A stretch of DNA of 64,000 nt from Paenibacillus polygoni (GTDB taxonomy: Bacteria > Bacillota > Bacilli > Paenibacillales > Paenibacillaceae), in assembly GCF_030263935.1 (NCBI RefSeq), contig NZ_CP127162.1:1869501-1933500 (forward strand). Direction: 5' to 3'. Within the stretch, counting starts at the first letter, position 1; the number at the start of each line of letters is the position of its first letter. Positions 19,019 to 28,517 of the stretch are shown here, piece by piece. The translations under genes and the position numbers were made by a program. The notes under the pieces are model-generated. The model did not search any database. It worked only from the letters and a program-made list of their open reading frames with translations, and was not told where the DNA came from.

Positions 19019-19813
19019 TTGAAACAGCGAGTAATAACTGGAATTGTTGCCGGTGCTTTATTTTTGGGGTTTGTAATGCTGGGTGGACTCTGGTATAACT
19101 TCTTCATTTTTCTCATGGCACTTATCGGGTTTTACGAGTTCATACGAATGATCGGTGTTCCTGCTTTCTCGGGTACAGCAATCATTGGATATACCGGCAT
19201 TATTTTCCTCATTTTTCCTGATTTGCTTGCAGAGCTGGGGTTAACGTTGACATTAAATCAGATATTGTGGGTTTTGATGATACTGCTGCTTATCGCAACC
19301 GTAACGACGAAAAACAAGATTACCGTTCAGACTGCGGCTTTAATTTTTATGGGTGTCGTATATGTTGGAATCGGTTTTTATTATATTGCAGTAACACGTC
19401 AATTACCGGCAGGATTGTTTTGGACTTTTCTTCTTTTGGCAAGTATCTGGGGTAGTGATGCAGGAGCTTATTTTGTAGGCAGGTCGTTCGGTAAAAATAA
19501 ACTTTGGCCGATGATTAGTCCTAATAAGACCATAGAAGGTGCTATTGGCGGAATTGTTATAGCCATTATCATTGCACTCTTATTTGCTGGGTTCTCAGGG
19601 GGCCTCCTAGGATTCGGAAGGGCTGTACTCATTGGTTTGTCTGCTTCCGTTATTGGTCAATTAGGAGATCTGGCGCAGTCTGCTTATAAACGTGTGTATG
19701 GAATTAAAGATTCGGGGACTCTGCTTCCAGGACATGGCGGTATTCTGGATCGATGTGATAGTTGGATCTTTGTGTTTCCGTTCGTACATATCCTCATGCT
19801 CCTCCCTTACTAA
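19019..19813 (+). CDS. cdsA: Phosphatidate cytidylyltransferase (CDP-diacylglycerol synthase)
   Basis: CdsA makes CDP-diacylglycerol from CTP and phosphatidic acid at the cell membrane. The 264-residue protein has about eight hydrophobic segments and the C-terminal family signature SAYKRVYGIKDSGTLLPGHG, continuing GILDRCD. It starts with TTG at 19019, with GGAGG at 19004-19008. PgsA, encoded at 60237, uses its product. Confidence 0.96.
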   Translation: MKQRVITGIVAGALFLGFVMLGGLWYNFFIFLMALIGFYEFIRMIGVPAFSGTAIIGYTGIIFLIFPDLLAELGLTLTLNQILWVLMILLLIATVTTKNKITVQTAALIFMGVVYVGIGFYYIAVTRQLPAGLFWTFLLLASIWGSDAGAYFVGRSFGKNKLWPMISPNKTIEGAIGGIVIAIIIALLFAGFSGGLLGFGRAVLIGLSASVIGQLGDLAQSAYKRVYGIKDSGTLLPGHGGILDRCDSWIFVFPFVHILMLLPY

Positions 19814-19855
19814 GCAAAGACAAACGATTTTATGTCAATACAAGAGGTGTCATTT

Positions 19856-20995
19856 GTGAAGAAAATTTCAATTTTAGGTTCAACAGGCTCTATTGGAACT
19901 CAAACCTTAGATGTTGTTCGAATGCATCCGGAAGAGTTCAAGGTAGAGGGCTTGTCAGCGGGGACCAATGTAGAGCTGCTCATCGAGCAAGCGAAGACAT
20001 ATCGTCCTCGTAAAGTGTCCGTCAGTCGTAAAGAAGATGTAGATCATGTACGTATGCACGTGCCAGAAGGCACAGAAGTGTATTATGGCAACGAAGGTCT
20101 GATCGAGGTGGCTGCAGGGACAGATGCGGATACCGTCATTACAGCAGTAATGGGCAGTGTGGGACTCTCATCTACATTAGCCGCGATTAGAGAAGGAAAA
20201 CAGATTGGCCTAGCTAACAAGGAGACGCTTGTAACAGCCGGTCATCTGGTTACTGCACTAGCTGAGGAAAAACAAGTACAGATTATCCCGGTAGACAGCG
20301 AACATTCGGCTATTTTTCAGTGTCTGAATGGGGAACAACTGCGTGAGGTTAAACAGATTACACTTACTGCCTCAGGCGGGTCGTTTCGAGATTTAACCAG
20401 ACAGCAGCTTCAGCATGTAACGGTTGAAGATGCACTCAAACATCCGAATTGGTCGATGGGCTCCAAGATTACAATAGATTCAGCAACGATGGTGAATAAA
20501 GGACTAGAGGTAATAGAAGCAAGGTGGTTGTTCGATCTTCCTTATGAAAAGATCAACGTTCTGCTTCATCCAGAAAGCATTATTCATTCGTTCGTGGAGT
20601 TTCAAGATACAAGTATGATTGCACAAATGGGTAACCCGGACATGCGTGTTCCCATTCAGTATGCATTAACTTATCCGAATCGATTACCTTCCCCTGCTTC
20701 ATCTTTATCACTTTCTGAGATCGGAACGCTGCATTTTAGAGAAATGGACATGGAGCGTTTTCCTTGCTTAAAGCTTGCTTATGAATGTGGTAAAATAGGT
20801 GGGACCGCAACAACGGCATTTAATGCTGCGAATGAAGTGGCGGTTGCTCGTTTTCTTAAAGGGGATATTTCTTTTCTGAAGATCGAGGAGATCATTGCAA
20901 GAGTACTAGATAATCATCAAAGCATTCCGAGTCCAGATTTAGAGCAGATTGAACAGGTTGATCAACAAGTGAGAGATATTGCAACCTCTTTATAA
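19856..20995 (+). CDS. dxr: 1-deoxy-D-xylulose 5-phosphate reductoisomerase
   Basis: Dxr converts DXP to 2-C-methylerythritol 4-phosphate with NADPH, the second step of the MEP isoprenoid pathway. The NADPH-binding motif LGSTGSIGTQTLDVV opens the 379-residue protein. Metal and substrate motifs VDSEHSAIFQ and GSKITIDSATMVNKGLEVIEA follow. The GTG at 19856 is preferred because AAGAGGTG at 19842-19849 lies 6 bases before it and the protein then starts VKKISILG, as usual. An in-frame ATG at 19832 lacks a good ribosome-binding site. Confidence 0.96.
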   Translation: MKKISILGSTGSIGTQTLDVVRMHPEEFKVEGLSAGTNVELLIEQAKTYRPRKVSVSRKEDVDHVRMHVPEGTEVYYGNEGLIEVAAGTDADTVITAVMGSVGLSSTLAAIREGKQIGLANKETLVTAGHLVTALAEEKQVQIIPVDSEHSAIFQCLNGEQLREVKQITLTASGGSFRDLTRQQLQHVTVEDALKHPNWSMGSKITIDSATMVNKGLEVIEARWLFDLPYEKINVLLHPESIIHSFVEFQDTSMIAQMGNPDMRVPIQYALTYPNRLPSPASSLSLSEIGTLHFREMDMERFPCLKLAYECGKIGGTATTAFNAANEVAVARFLKGDISFLKIEEIIARVLDNHQSIPSPDLEQIEQVDQQVRDIATSL

Positions 20996-21129
20996 GACAA
21001 GGTTTCTTCCTGCCTGCAGCAAGAGAGAGTGGTTTTTAAGAATTTGCTTCTCTTGTATCGTACCTTTGAATAATGATAATGTAGTAGGACAAGATCAGCT
21101 CTTCTTAAGCAAAAGGAGGAAGGAAGTAA

Positions 21130-22401
21130 TTGGAAACCTTGCAAATTGTAATTTTAACGGTGCTCATGTTTTTCGTCATCGTGACGGTACATGAATGGGG
21201 CCATTATTATTTTGCCAAACGAGCTGGCATTCTTGTAAGAGAATTTGCCATCGGCTTTGGTCCGAAGCTGTTTTCTTATAAGTACCAAGAGACCACATTC
21301 ACACTGCGATTACTGCCATTTGGCGGTTATGCGAGGATGGCTGGAGAAGATCCTGAATTAATAGAAATTCAGCCTGGTCAGACGATTGCGGTTAAAACAG
21401 CCGATGGACAGGTCAAAACGATCTACTTGGATCAACTAGATAACCGAAAAAATGTGATTCGAGGAGAAGTTATTTCGATAGACCTGGAAAGACGATTGAT
21501 GGTTGAACTTGATGTGGATGGTGAACCGCAGAATTTCCCTGTCCATCCAGCAGCCATGCTTGTTGCAAGAAATCAAGAAACACAGATTGCACCGAAAGAT
21601 CGTCAGTTTAACAGTAAAACGGTCGGTCAAAGAGCGCTTGCCATTTTTGCCGGACCGTTTATGAACTTTTTACTGGCGTTTATCTTGTTTGCGGTTTATG
21701 CGATGGTTGCAGGCACACCTGTCGAGAATCCAACCTACGTTAAGATAGGAACGATCTCGGAAGGCATGCCAGCAGCTGAAGCGGATCTTCAAAAAGGGGA
21801 CATTGTGGAGACAATCAATGGAGAGGCCATTGGTGGAGATTACACAAAAATGATTAACCTGATTGCTGATTCGCAGGATAAACCAATGGAATGGACTGTA
21901 AGACGAGGAGATAAAGTATTTGATCTCACAATTACTCCGCGTGCGATGGAAGGCCAAGTGGGAGGAAAAGTCGGGATTACCGCTGAGTTCCCTCGGGAAG
22001 AAGTTGGATTTGTTGAATCCTTTGCTGTGGCTGGTAAAAACATGGTAACCACTACAGAAAATATTTTTGAAGGGTTTAGACAACTCATCGCTAAGTTTAG
22101 TATTGATGATCTCGGTGGACCTGTACGTACGTTTGAAGTAACGGGTCAAATTGCGAAGCAAGGAATACTGCAGCTAACCCAGTGGACCGCGATACTTAGC
22201 CTTTATCTCGGTATTTTCAACTTACTACCGATTCCGGCACTAGATGGCAGTCGCCTTATTTTCCTTGGGATTGAAGGATTGCGTGGCAAGCCCATTGACC
22301 CCGCTCGTGAAGGTATGGTACATTTCATCGGGTTTGCGATGTTGTTCATTCTTATGATCGCAGTAACTTATAACGATATTTTACGATTAATTAAAGGATA
22401 A
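21130..22401 (+). CDS. rseP: RseP-type site-2 (intramembrane) metalloprotease
   Basis: This 423-residue membrane zinc protease of the S2P family (RasP/YluC in B. subtilis) cleaves anti-sigma factors and leftover signal peptides. The HExxH motif is in VTVHEWGHYYFAKRAGI near residue 18. A PDZ domain spans about residues 195-275. The second metal-ligand motif NLLPIPALDGSR lies near the C terminus between hydrophobic helices. It uses a TTG start, with AAGGAGGA 9 bases upstream. It is followed by proS, as in B. subtilis. Confidence 0.95.
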   Translation: METLQIVILTVLMFFVIVTVHEWGHYYFAKRAGILVREFAIGFGPKLFSYKYQETTFTLRLLPFGGYARMAGEDPELIEIQPGQTIAVKTADGQVKTIYLDQLDNRKNVIRGEVISIDLERRLMVELDVDGEPQNFPVHPAAMLVARNQETQIAPKDRQFNSKTVGQRALAIFAGPFMNFLLAFILFAVYAMVAGTPVENPTYVKIGTISEGMPAAEADLQKGDIVETINGEAIGGDYTKMINLIADSQDKPMEWTVRRGDKVFDLTITPRAMEGQVGGKVGITAEFPREEVGFVESFAVAGKNMVTTTENIFEGFRQLIAKFSIDDLGGPVRTFEVTGQIAKQGILQLTQWTAILSLYLGIFNLLPIPALDGSRLIFLGIEGLRGKPIDPAREGMVHFIGFAMLFILMIAVTYNDILRLIKG

Positions 22402-22413
22402 TGGTGTTCCCTC

Positions 22414-22438
22414 GGAGCGGTCACTTTAGTGAGGCTCC
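22414..22438 (+). other. Hairpin in the proS leader
   Basis: GGAGC at 22414-22418 pairs with GCTCC at 22434-22438, with an inner TCAC/GTGA stem and a TTTA loop. There is no T-run, so it is not a terminator. It lies between rseP and the proS ribosome-binding site. Its function is unknown. Confidence 0.5.
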
Positions 22439-22472
22439 TTGTAGGAACTACGGGAGGACGGAATCAAGTCTT

Positions 22473-23921
22473 ATGTCAAACGATAAACAGTTTGTTACTG
22501 AAATTACACCCCAGTCAGAGGATTTCTCTCGCTGGTATATTGATACGATTAAAAAAGCGGATTTAATGGATTACTCCCCAGTTCGGGGCTGTATCGTATT
22601 TAAACCGGATGGTTATGAAATTTGGGAACACATCAAAGAAAATATGGATCGCCGTTTCAAGGAAACAGGACATCGTAATGCATATTTTCCTATGTTTATT
22701 CCAGAAAGCTTTTTCCAAAAAGAAAAAGAGCACGTGGAAGGATTTAACCCAGAGCTGCCATGGGTTACAGAAGCGGGCGGAGAGAAGCTGGAAGAACGCT
22801 TAGCGATTCGTCCAACGTCTGAAACGATTTTTGGTCATATGTACTCCAAGTGGATTCAATCCTACCGTGATCTTCCTGTCATGATTAACCAATGGGCTAA
22901 CGTTGTTCGCTGGGAAAAACGGACAATGCCTTTCTTGCGTACAAGTGAATTTTTATGGCAAGAAGGTCATACGGCTCATGAGAATGAAGAAGAAGCTCGC
23001 AGGGAAACGATGCAGATGCTTGAAGTGTACCGCGAAGTAGTAGAGGATGTTCTTGCAATTCCAGTTATTACTGGACAGAAGACAAAATCCGAGAAGTTCG
23101 CTGGTGCAGTTGATACGTTCTCCATTGAAGCCATGATGAAAGACGGCCGTGCTGTACAAGCAGGTACTTCTCACTACATGGGAACTAACTTTGCTAAAGC
23201 ATTTGAAATCCAGTATTTGAACCGTGAAAATGTGCTGGAATACGCTCATACGACTTCTTGGGGAACAAGTACTCGTCTCATCGGTGCTATGATTATGGTT
23301 CATGGTGATGATCGCGGTCTTGCTTTGCCACCGAAAGTAGCTCCAACTCAAGTTGTTATTATTCCAATTGGACCACCAAAAACACGTGATCAAGTGGTTG
23401 GACGTGGGGATGAATTGTTCGCAGAACTGAAAAAAGCGGGAATCCGAGTGAAAATGGATGATCGCAGTGATGTTCGTCCGGGTTGGAAATTCAATGAGTA
23501 CGAAATGCGTGGTGTACCAGTTCGTATGGAAATTGGACCACGTGATATGGAAAATGGAGTATGTGTTCTCGTTTCCCGTATTACGGGTGAGAAGAAAGTC
23601 GTGCAACAGGATAACCTAACAGAAGAAGTTCAAGCCATGCTTGAACAGGTTCAAAAAGATATGTTTGATCGTGCAAAAGCTTTCTTGCAGGAACATTTTT
23701 ATTCCGTAGATACGCTGGAAGAAATGAAGGCGTTAATGGAAGAAAAACGCGGTTTCTCACTAGCGGGCTGGTGTGGTTCAGAAGTTTGCGAAGATAAGGT
23801 GAAAGAGGTAACGGGAGCAACAAGCCGGAATATTCCTTTTGAACCATCCGAGGAAAAACATACTTGCCTCGTTTGTGGACAGAAAGCGGAACATACTGTA
23901 GTATTTGCTAGAGCGTATTAA
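22473..23921 (+). CDS. proS: Prolyl-tRNA synthetase, short archaeal/eukaryotic-like type
   Basis: This class II aminoacyl-tRNA synthetase charges tRNA-Pro. Its 482 residues and ending in a Cys-containing, zinc-type domain (AGWCGSEVCEDKV then HTCLVCGQKAEH) mark the short type without the editing insertion found in the 564-residue B. subtilis enzyme. Motif 2 is in VVRWEKRTMPFLRTSEFLWQEGHTAH (split across residues 141-166), and motif 3 is in TSTRLIGAMIMVHGDDRGL. The ATG at 22473 has GGGAGG 15 bases upstream, an unusually long spacing, but no other in-frame start is near. Confidence 0.93.
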   Translation: MSNDKQFVTEITPQSEDFSRWYIDTIKKADLMDYSPVRGCIVFKPDGYEIWEHIKENMDRRFKETGHRNAYFPMFIPESFFQKEKEHVEGFNPELPWVTEAGGEKLEERLAIRPTSETIFGHMYSKWIQSYRDLPVMINQWANVVRWEKRTMPFLRTSEFLWQEGHTAHENEEEARRETMQMLEVYREVVEDVLAIPVITGQKTKSEKFAGAVDTFSIEAMMKDGRAVQAGTSHYMGTNFAKAFEIQYLNRENVLEYAHTTSWGTSTRLIGAMIMVHGDDRGLALPPKVAPTQVVIIPIGPPKTRDQVVGRGDELFAELKKAGIRVKMDDRSDVRPGWKFNEYEMRGVPVRMEIGPRDMENGVCVLVSRITGEKKVVQQDNLTEEVQAMLEQVQKDMFDRAKAFLQEHFYSVDTLEEMKALMEEKRGFSLAGWCGSEVCEDKVKEVTGATSRNIPFEPSEEKHTCLVCGQKAEHTVVFARAY

Positions 23922-23949
23922 TATTGATTAGTTTTACAGAGTAATTCAA

Positions 23950-24034
23950 ATGATAAGCTTCTGTCCGAAATGAGACGGTGCCCCTTTATGGATCGGTTCC
24001 CATTTTTGTGCGCAGAAGCTTTTCATGTTTTTTT
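23950..24034 (+). terminator. Long-range terminator-like hairpin directly before polC
   Basis: ATGATAAGCTTCTG at 23950-23963 pairs with CAGAAGCTTTTCAT at 24013-24026 (13 pairs, one T-T mismatch). The 49-base loop is followed by G and then seven T at 24028-24034. The polC ribosome-binding site (GGGGGGG at 24044-24050) lies 10 bases later. It could be a terminator after proS or an attenuator in the polC leader. Confidence 0.6.
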
Positions 24035-24059
24035 GTTTGGAACGGGGGGGAAGAATCGT

Positions 24060-27000
24060 TTGAATGATAAAGCGGAACAAAGAAGAAGGTTCGAATTGTT
24101 AATGAAACAGGCAGATTTGCCTGCAGGTATAGCAGAACCTCATTTTGTTGATGGATATATTGATCATGTGGAAATTAGCCGTAGTAACCGTGACTGGCAT
24201 ATTACAATAGCCAAAGAAACGCTGGTTCCTGCACCAGTTTTTCGCGCTTTTTGTTTGCATATCCGTGAAAAGATGAGCCATATAGCCAAAATCAGTTTTA
24301 CTTTTCACTATCAATCCGGGGTTACAGAGGCTGATATTGTAGCGGAATATTGGAATTTATTTCTTGAGTGGGTACATCAGCAGATTCCATCCGTCAACGG
24401 TTGGATGAACCGAGCTTCTCAAATTGTAGAGTCCGGCTTGCTTACGTTAACACTCAGCGATGGAATGGCGCTGGAACTTGCTCGAAAAAAACAGATTGAT
24501 CAAGCGATCGTGAATTACTATGAACGTTTCTTCAAACTGCCGCTTAAAGTAAAAATGCTTGTGGGAGAGAGTAACCGCGAAGCAATGGTGCAGTTTGAAC
24601 AGAAGAAGCGAGACGAAGAGCGGGAAGTTATTCAGAATATGATGACCATGATCGAAGCAGAAATGGCTCCTGTTGAGGAAGAAGAAGGAGACGTAAGGCT
24701 TCAGATGGGGTATGAAATTAAAGAACAAGCGGTACCTATGAAGGATATCCAAGACGAAGAGAAGAAAGTTACTTTGCAGGGAACGGTATTTGGACTTGAT
24801 AAAAAGGAACTGCGTAACGGAAATACGCTTTATACTTTTTACCTTACCGACTTTACGGATTCCATGCAGATGAAAGTATTTGCTAAGTCGAAGGAAGATG
24901 TCCGAATTCTGAACCTGCTCGCTAACGGAAAATGGATCAAAGTTAGAGGGCGCGTAGAGTACGATCGCTTCATGCAAATTCCCGAACTCGCCATGATTCC
25001 ATCTGATCTCGTAGAAGTACAGGCCCCGCCTGCTCGTAAGGACAATGCTGAACAAAAACGGGTAGAATTTCATCTTCACACGAAGATGAGTACGATGGAT
25101 GCAGTCACTTCGATCGACAGCTACGTAAAAACGGCGGCAAGTTGGGGACATAAGGCAATTGCTGTTACAGATCATGCAGGTGTGCAGGTTTATCCAGAAG
25201 CTGCAAAGGCAGCCAAAAAACATGGTGTCAAAATGATGTATGGCTTAGAAGCAAATATTGTAAATGATGCGGTAGCTGTTGTACTGGAACCGAAGCCGCT
25301 TGATTTGAAAACATCGACGTACATCGTCTTTGATATAGAGACTACGGGTCTATCCGTAACACAGAACAAGATCATTGAAATTGCAGCGGTTAAAATGGTT
25401 GAAGATAAGGAAGTTGATCGATTTGCTACTTTTGTAAATCCTCATGAGCGTATTCCTTATAATATTCAGCAGTTGACCAATATTAATGATGACATGGTAA
25501 AAGATGCACCAGAACTTGAACCTGTTATGAAAGAATTCGTTACATTTGTTGGCGATGGGATTCTAGTTGCTCATAACGCAAGATTTGACATGGGCTTTAT
25601 TCAAGCTAACTTGAAGACCCTTGGAATGACTCCGCTTGATAATCCGGTACTTGATACCCTTGAACTTGCACGGATGCTTCATCCATCGATGAAGAATCAC
25701 AGGCTGAATACACTAGCCGATAAGTATAAAATATCGCTTGAGAATCACCACCGAGCGATCGATGATACGATTGCACTGGCTGGCATTTTAACAGGCCTCT
25801 TAAATGATGCCCTGCAGATCAAAGGAATTACGCAGCTTGATCGCTTGAATGATTACGTAGGCATGGATCTATCCAATTCTAGACCGTTTCACAGCGGTAT
25901 ATATGCACTGAATGCGGTAGGGAAGAAAAACTTGTACAAGCTGGTTTCTCTTTCGCATACAGAATATTTCAAACGAGTAGCTACGATTCCAAAATCTAAG
26001 CTGGTACAGCATAGAGAAGGTCTGCTCATTATGTCGGGTTGTGAAAAAGGCGAGTTTTTTGAGGCGGTTCTTAACAAATCAGTGGAAGAAGCCGAGGAAA
26101 TTGCCCATTTTTATGATGTATTAGAAATCCAGCCGATTACAATGTATATGCATCTAGTGGATAAAGGGCTTGTAGCTACACCAGAAGAGATCAAAACAGC
26201 GATACGGAAAGTTGTTGAGATCGGAGAGAAACTCGGTAAACCAGTTGTAGCAACAGGGAATGTACATTATTTGGAGCCGCGCGACAAAATCTACCGAGAT
26301 ATTACGATTCACGGGATTACAGGCTATAGTCCGCTCAAGGATATTCGGAAACCAGATGCTCATTTCCGGACTACCAATGAAATGCTCGAAGAGTTCGAAT
26401 TTCTTGGTAAAGAAAAAGCATTTGAAGTGGTTGTAACAAACACAAGCGATCTTGCTGATCGTTTTGAAGAAATTCAGTTATTCCCTAAAGAATTGTTCAC
26501 ACCGATTCTAGAAGGCGCTGAAGAAGAAATCCGCAGTAAATGTTATGATACGGCAAAAAGTATTTATGGCGAAGAAGTACCTGATGTGGTTGTAAAACGA
26601 CTGGAAAAAGAACTTGAACCTATCATTAAATATGGATTCTCAGCCAACTATCTCATTTCAGAAAAACTTGTAAAAAAATCAAATGAAGATGGTTACTTGG
26701 TTGGTTCACGGGGTTCCGTAGGGTCGTCCGTTGTAGCTACTTTCTTGGGCATATCCGAAGTAAACCCGCTGCCACCGCACTATATTTGTGAAAATAATGA
26801 ATGCAAGTATAGCGAGTGGTTCCTTGACGGAAGTATTCGAAGTGGATTTGACCTTCCGGTTAAAGAATGTCCGAAGTGCGGAACCTTGCTAAAAGGAGAA
26901 GGCCAAGATATTCCTTTTGAAACCTTCCTTGGATTTAAAGGGGATAAAGTACCGGATATCGACCTTAACTTCTCTGGGGAATACCAACCTAAAGCTCACC

Positions 27001-28376
27001 ACTATACAAAAGTATTGTTTGGTGAGAAAAGTGTATTTAGAGCAGGAACCATTGGTACGGTAGCGGAGAAGACTGCTTTTGGATTTGCTAAGAAATATGA
27101 AGAATCGCATCAAAAATCGTGGCGTGGTGCAGAGCTTAATCGCTTGGCATCTGGTTGTACAGGAGTAAAGAGAAGTACAGGACAGCATCCCGGGGGGATT
27201 GTGGTTGTACCTGACTATATTGAAGTAGAAGACGTTACACCTGTGCAGTACCCTGCTGATGATACAAGTGCCGAGTGGAAAACGACTCATTTTGATTACC
27301 ATGCTTTTGAAGATAATTTGCTTAAGCTGGATATTCTAGGACACGATGATCCTACGATGATGAGAATGCTTCAGGATTTGACCGGAGTAGATCCGACCAC
27401 CATTCCGATGAACGACCCTAAGGTAATGAGTATGTTTAATTCCACCGAAGCGCTTGGCGTTTCACCTGAGAAAATACGTACTCCTGTAGCAACTTATGGA
27501 GTTCCTGAGATGGGAACTAAATTTGTTCGTCAAATGCTAGTTGAATCACAGCCTTCAAGTTTTGCCGATCTGCTGCAAATTTCGGGATTGTCTCATGGTA
27601 CAGGCGTATGGCTAGGAAACGCACAGGAACTGATTAAGAATGGAACATGTGACATTAAAACCGTTATAGGTTGTCGTGATGATATCATGTTGTTCCTGAT
27701 TTATAAGCACGGTATGGATGCTGCTCTTGCGTTTAAGATTACAGAAAGTGTGCGTAAAGGTCGGGGTCTTAGTCAGGAATGGATTGACGAAATGAAGAAT
27801 TGTAAAGTACCGCAGTGGTATATCGATTCTTGTCTCAAAATTCAGTACATGTTCCCGAAAGCCCACGCGTCGGCTTATGTAATCTCTGCGGTACGAACCG
27901 CGTATTTCAAATTGTATTATCCAATTGAATATTATGCGACGTACTTCTCTGTCCGTGCTGAGGATTTCGATATTGAGCTGGCTTGTCAGGGCTATGATGC
28001 AATCTGCCGCAAAATTATTGAGATTGAACAGCTTGGTTTTCAGGCTTCTACGAAGGAAAAATCCATGCTCTCTGTTCTAGAGATGGCACTCGAAATGACT
28101 GCGCGCGGTTTTAGCTTCAAATCGATTGACTTGTATCGTTCTGATGCAACGCGCTTTATAGTGGATGAGGATTCTCTGATTCCTCCGTTCTCTGCTTTGC
28201 AAGGAATTGGGGACAATGCTGCACGTAATATTGCTGCAGCCAGAGATTATGGTGAATTTTTATCCATTGAGGATTTCCAGCAGAAATCAAAAGCAAGTAA
28301 AACGGCAGTAGAGTTACTCACGCAAATGGGCTGCTTCCGCGGACTGCCGGAAAGTAACCAACTATCTCTCTTTTAG
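24060..28376 (+). CDS. polC: DNA polymerase III alpha subunit PolC (Gram-positive type)
   Basis: PolC is the replicative DNA polymerase with built-in proofreading. In order it has an N-terminal domain, an OB fold (KKVTLQGTVFG), the first PHP part (VEFHLHTKMSTMDA), an inserted DEDDh exonuclease (IVFDIETTGLS near residue 423, HRAIDDT) and the second PHP part. A four-Cys zinc site follows (CENNEC...CPKC), then the polymerase catalytic motif PDIDLNFSGE near residue 965 and a C-terminal duplex-binding domain. The 1438-residue length from TTG at 24060 matches B. subtilis PolC (about 1437). A longer frame from 23970 would run through the hairpin and is rejected. Confidence 0.97.
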   Translation: MNDKAEQRRRFELLMKQADLPAGIAEPHFVDGYIDHVEISRSNRDWHITIAKETLVPAPVFRAFCLHIREKMSHIAKISFTFHYQSGVTEADIVAEYWNLFLEWVHQQIPSVNGWMNRASQIVESGLLTLTLSDGMALELARKKQIDQAIVNYYERFFKLPLKVKMLVGESNREAMVQFEQKKRDEEREVIQNMMTMIEAEMAPVEEEEGDVRLQMGYEIKEQAVPMKDIQDEEKKVTLQGTVFGLDKKELRNGNTLYTFYLTDFTDSMQMKVFAKSKEDVRILNLLANGKWIKVRGRVEYDRFMQIPELAMIPSDLVEVQAPPARKDNAEQKRVEFHLHTKMSTMDAVTSIDSYVKTAASWGHKAIAVTDHAGVQVYPEAAKAAKKHGVKMMYGLEANIVNDAVAVVLEPKPLDLKTSTYIVFDIETTGLSVTQNKIIEIAAVKMVEDKEVDRFATFVNPHERIPYNIQQLTNINDDMVKDAPELEPVMKEFVTFVGDGILVAHNARFDMGFIQANLKTLGMTPLDNPVLDTLELARMLHPSMKNHRLNTLADKYKISLENHHRAIDDTIALAGILTGLLNDALQIKGITQLDRLNDYVGMDLSNSRPFHSGIYALNAVGKKNLYKLVSLSHTEYFKRVATIPKSKLVQHREGLLIMSGCEKGEFFEAVLNKSVEEAEEIAHFYDVLEIQPITMYMHLVDKGLVATPEEIKTAIRKVVEIGEKLGKPVVATGNVHYLEPRDKIYRDITIHGITGYSPLKDIRKPDAHFRTTNEMLEEFEFLGKEKAFEVVVTNTSDLADRFEEIQLFPKELFTPILEGAEEEIRSKCYDTAKSIYGEEVPDVVVKRLEKELEPIIKYGFSANYLISEKLVKKSNEDGYLVGSRGSVGSSVVATFLGISEVNPLPPHYICENNECKYSEWFLDGSIRSGFDLPVKECPKCGTLLKGEGQDIPFETFLGFKGDKVPDIDLNFSGEYQPKAHHYTKVLFGEKSVFRAGTIGTVAEKTAFGFAKKYEESHQKSWRGAELNRLASGCTGVKRSTGQHPGGIVVVPDYIEVEDVTPVQYPADDTSAEWKTTHFDYHAFEDNLLKLDILGHDDPTMMRMLQDLTGVDPTTIPMNDPKVMSMFNSTEALGVSPEKIRTPVATYGVPEMGTKFVRQMLVESQPSSFADLLQISGLSHGTGVWLGNAQELIKNGTCDIKTVIGCRDDIMLFLIYKHGMDAALAFKITESVRKGRGLSQEWIDEMKNCKVPQWYIDSCLKIQYMFPKAHASAYVISAVRTAYFKLYYPIEYYATYFSVRAEDFDIELACQGYDAICRKIIEIEQLGFQASTKEKSMLSVLEMALEMTARGFSFKSIDLYRSDATRFIVDEDSLIPPFSALQGIGDNAARNIAAARDYGEFLSIEDFQQKSKASKTAVELLTQMGCFRGLPESNQLSLF

Positions 28377-28437
28377 CTATTAGAAGAGGGTAGATTTAAT
28401 TTCCAACCCCGCTTTTCAGATTACCTGAGTAAAAGTC

Positions 28438-28468
28438 TAGTCAAGTGACTATACTTGTCACTAGTGAC
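28438..28468. promoter_or_regulatory. Cluster of palindromes overlapping the rimP promoter
   Basis: TAGTCA-AG-TGACTA (28438-28451) and GTCACTAGTGAC (28457-28468) are perfect palindromes. A third inverted repeat, AGTGAC-N7-GTCACT (28444-28462), links them. The second palindrome covers the -35 box. This looks like an operator for an unidentified DNA-binding protein. Confidence 0.55.
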
Positions 28469-28483
28469 TGTCTATGTTATAAT
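28455..28483 (+). promoter_or_regulatory. Strong sigma-A promoter of the rimP-nusA-infB operon
   Basis: TTGTCA at 28455-28460 and TATAAT at 28478-28483 have the ideal 17-base spacing. Transcription would start near 28490, giving a leader of about 118 bases before rimP. Confidence 0.85.
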
Positions 28484-28517
28484 TTTAATGGTAATCATGT
28501 TGATAAAACCGTTGTTT

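Noticed and set aside
21070..21095. Fur-box-like GATAATG sequence before rseP
   Set aside because: Only about one and a half of the expected repeats match, and the context (membrane protease) gives no support.
22402..22472. Proline T-box before proS
   Set aside because: The gap is only 71 bases and has one small hairpin without T-box sequence or terminator.
23970..24059. N-terminal extension of polC from ATG 23970
   Set aside because: It would be translated through the terminator-like hairpin, has no ribosome-binding site and gives a non-conserved, odd sequence. The TTG at 24060 gives the normal length.
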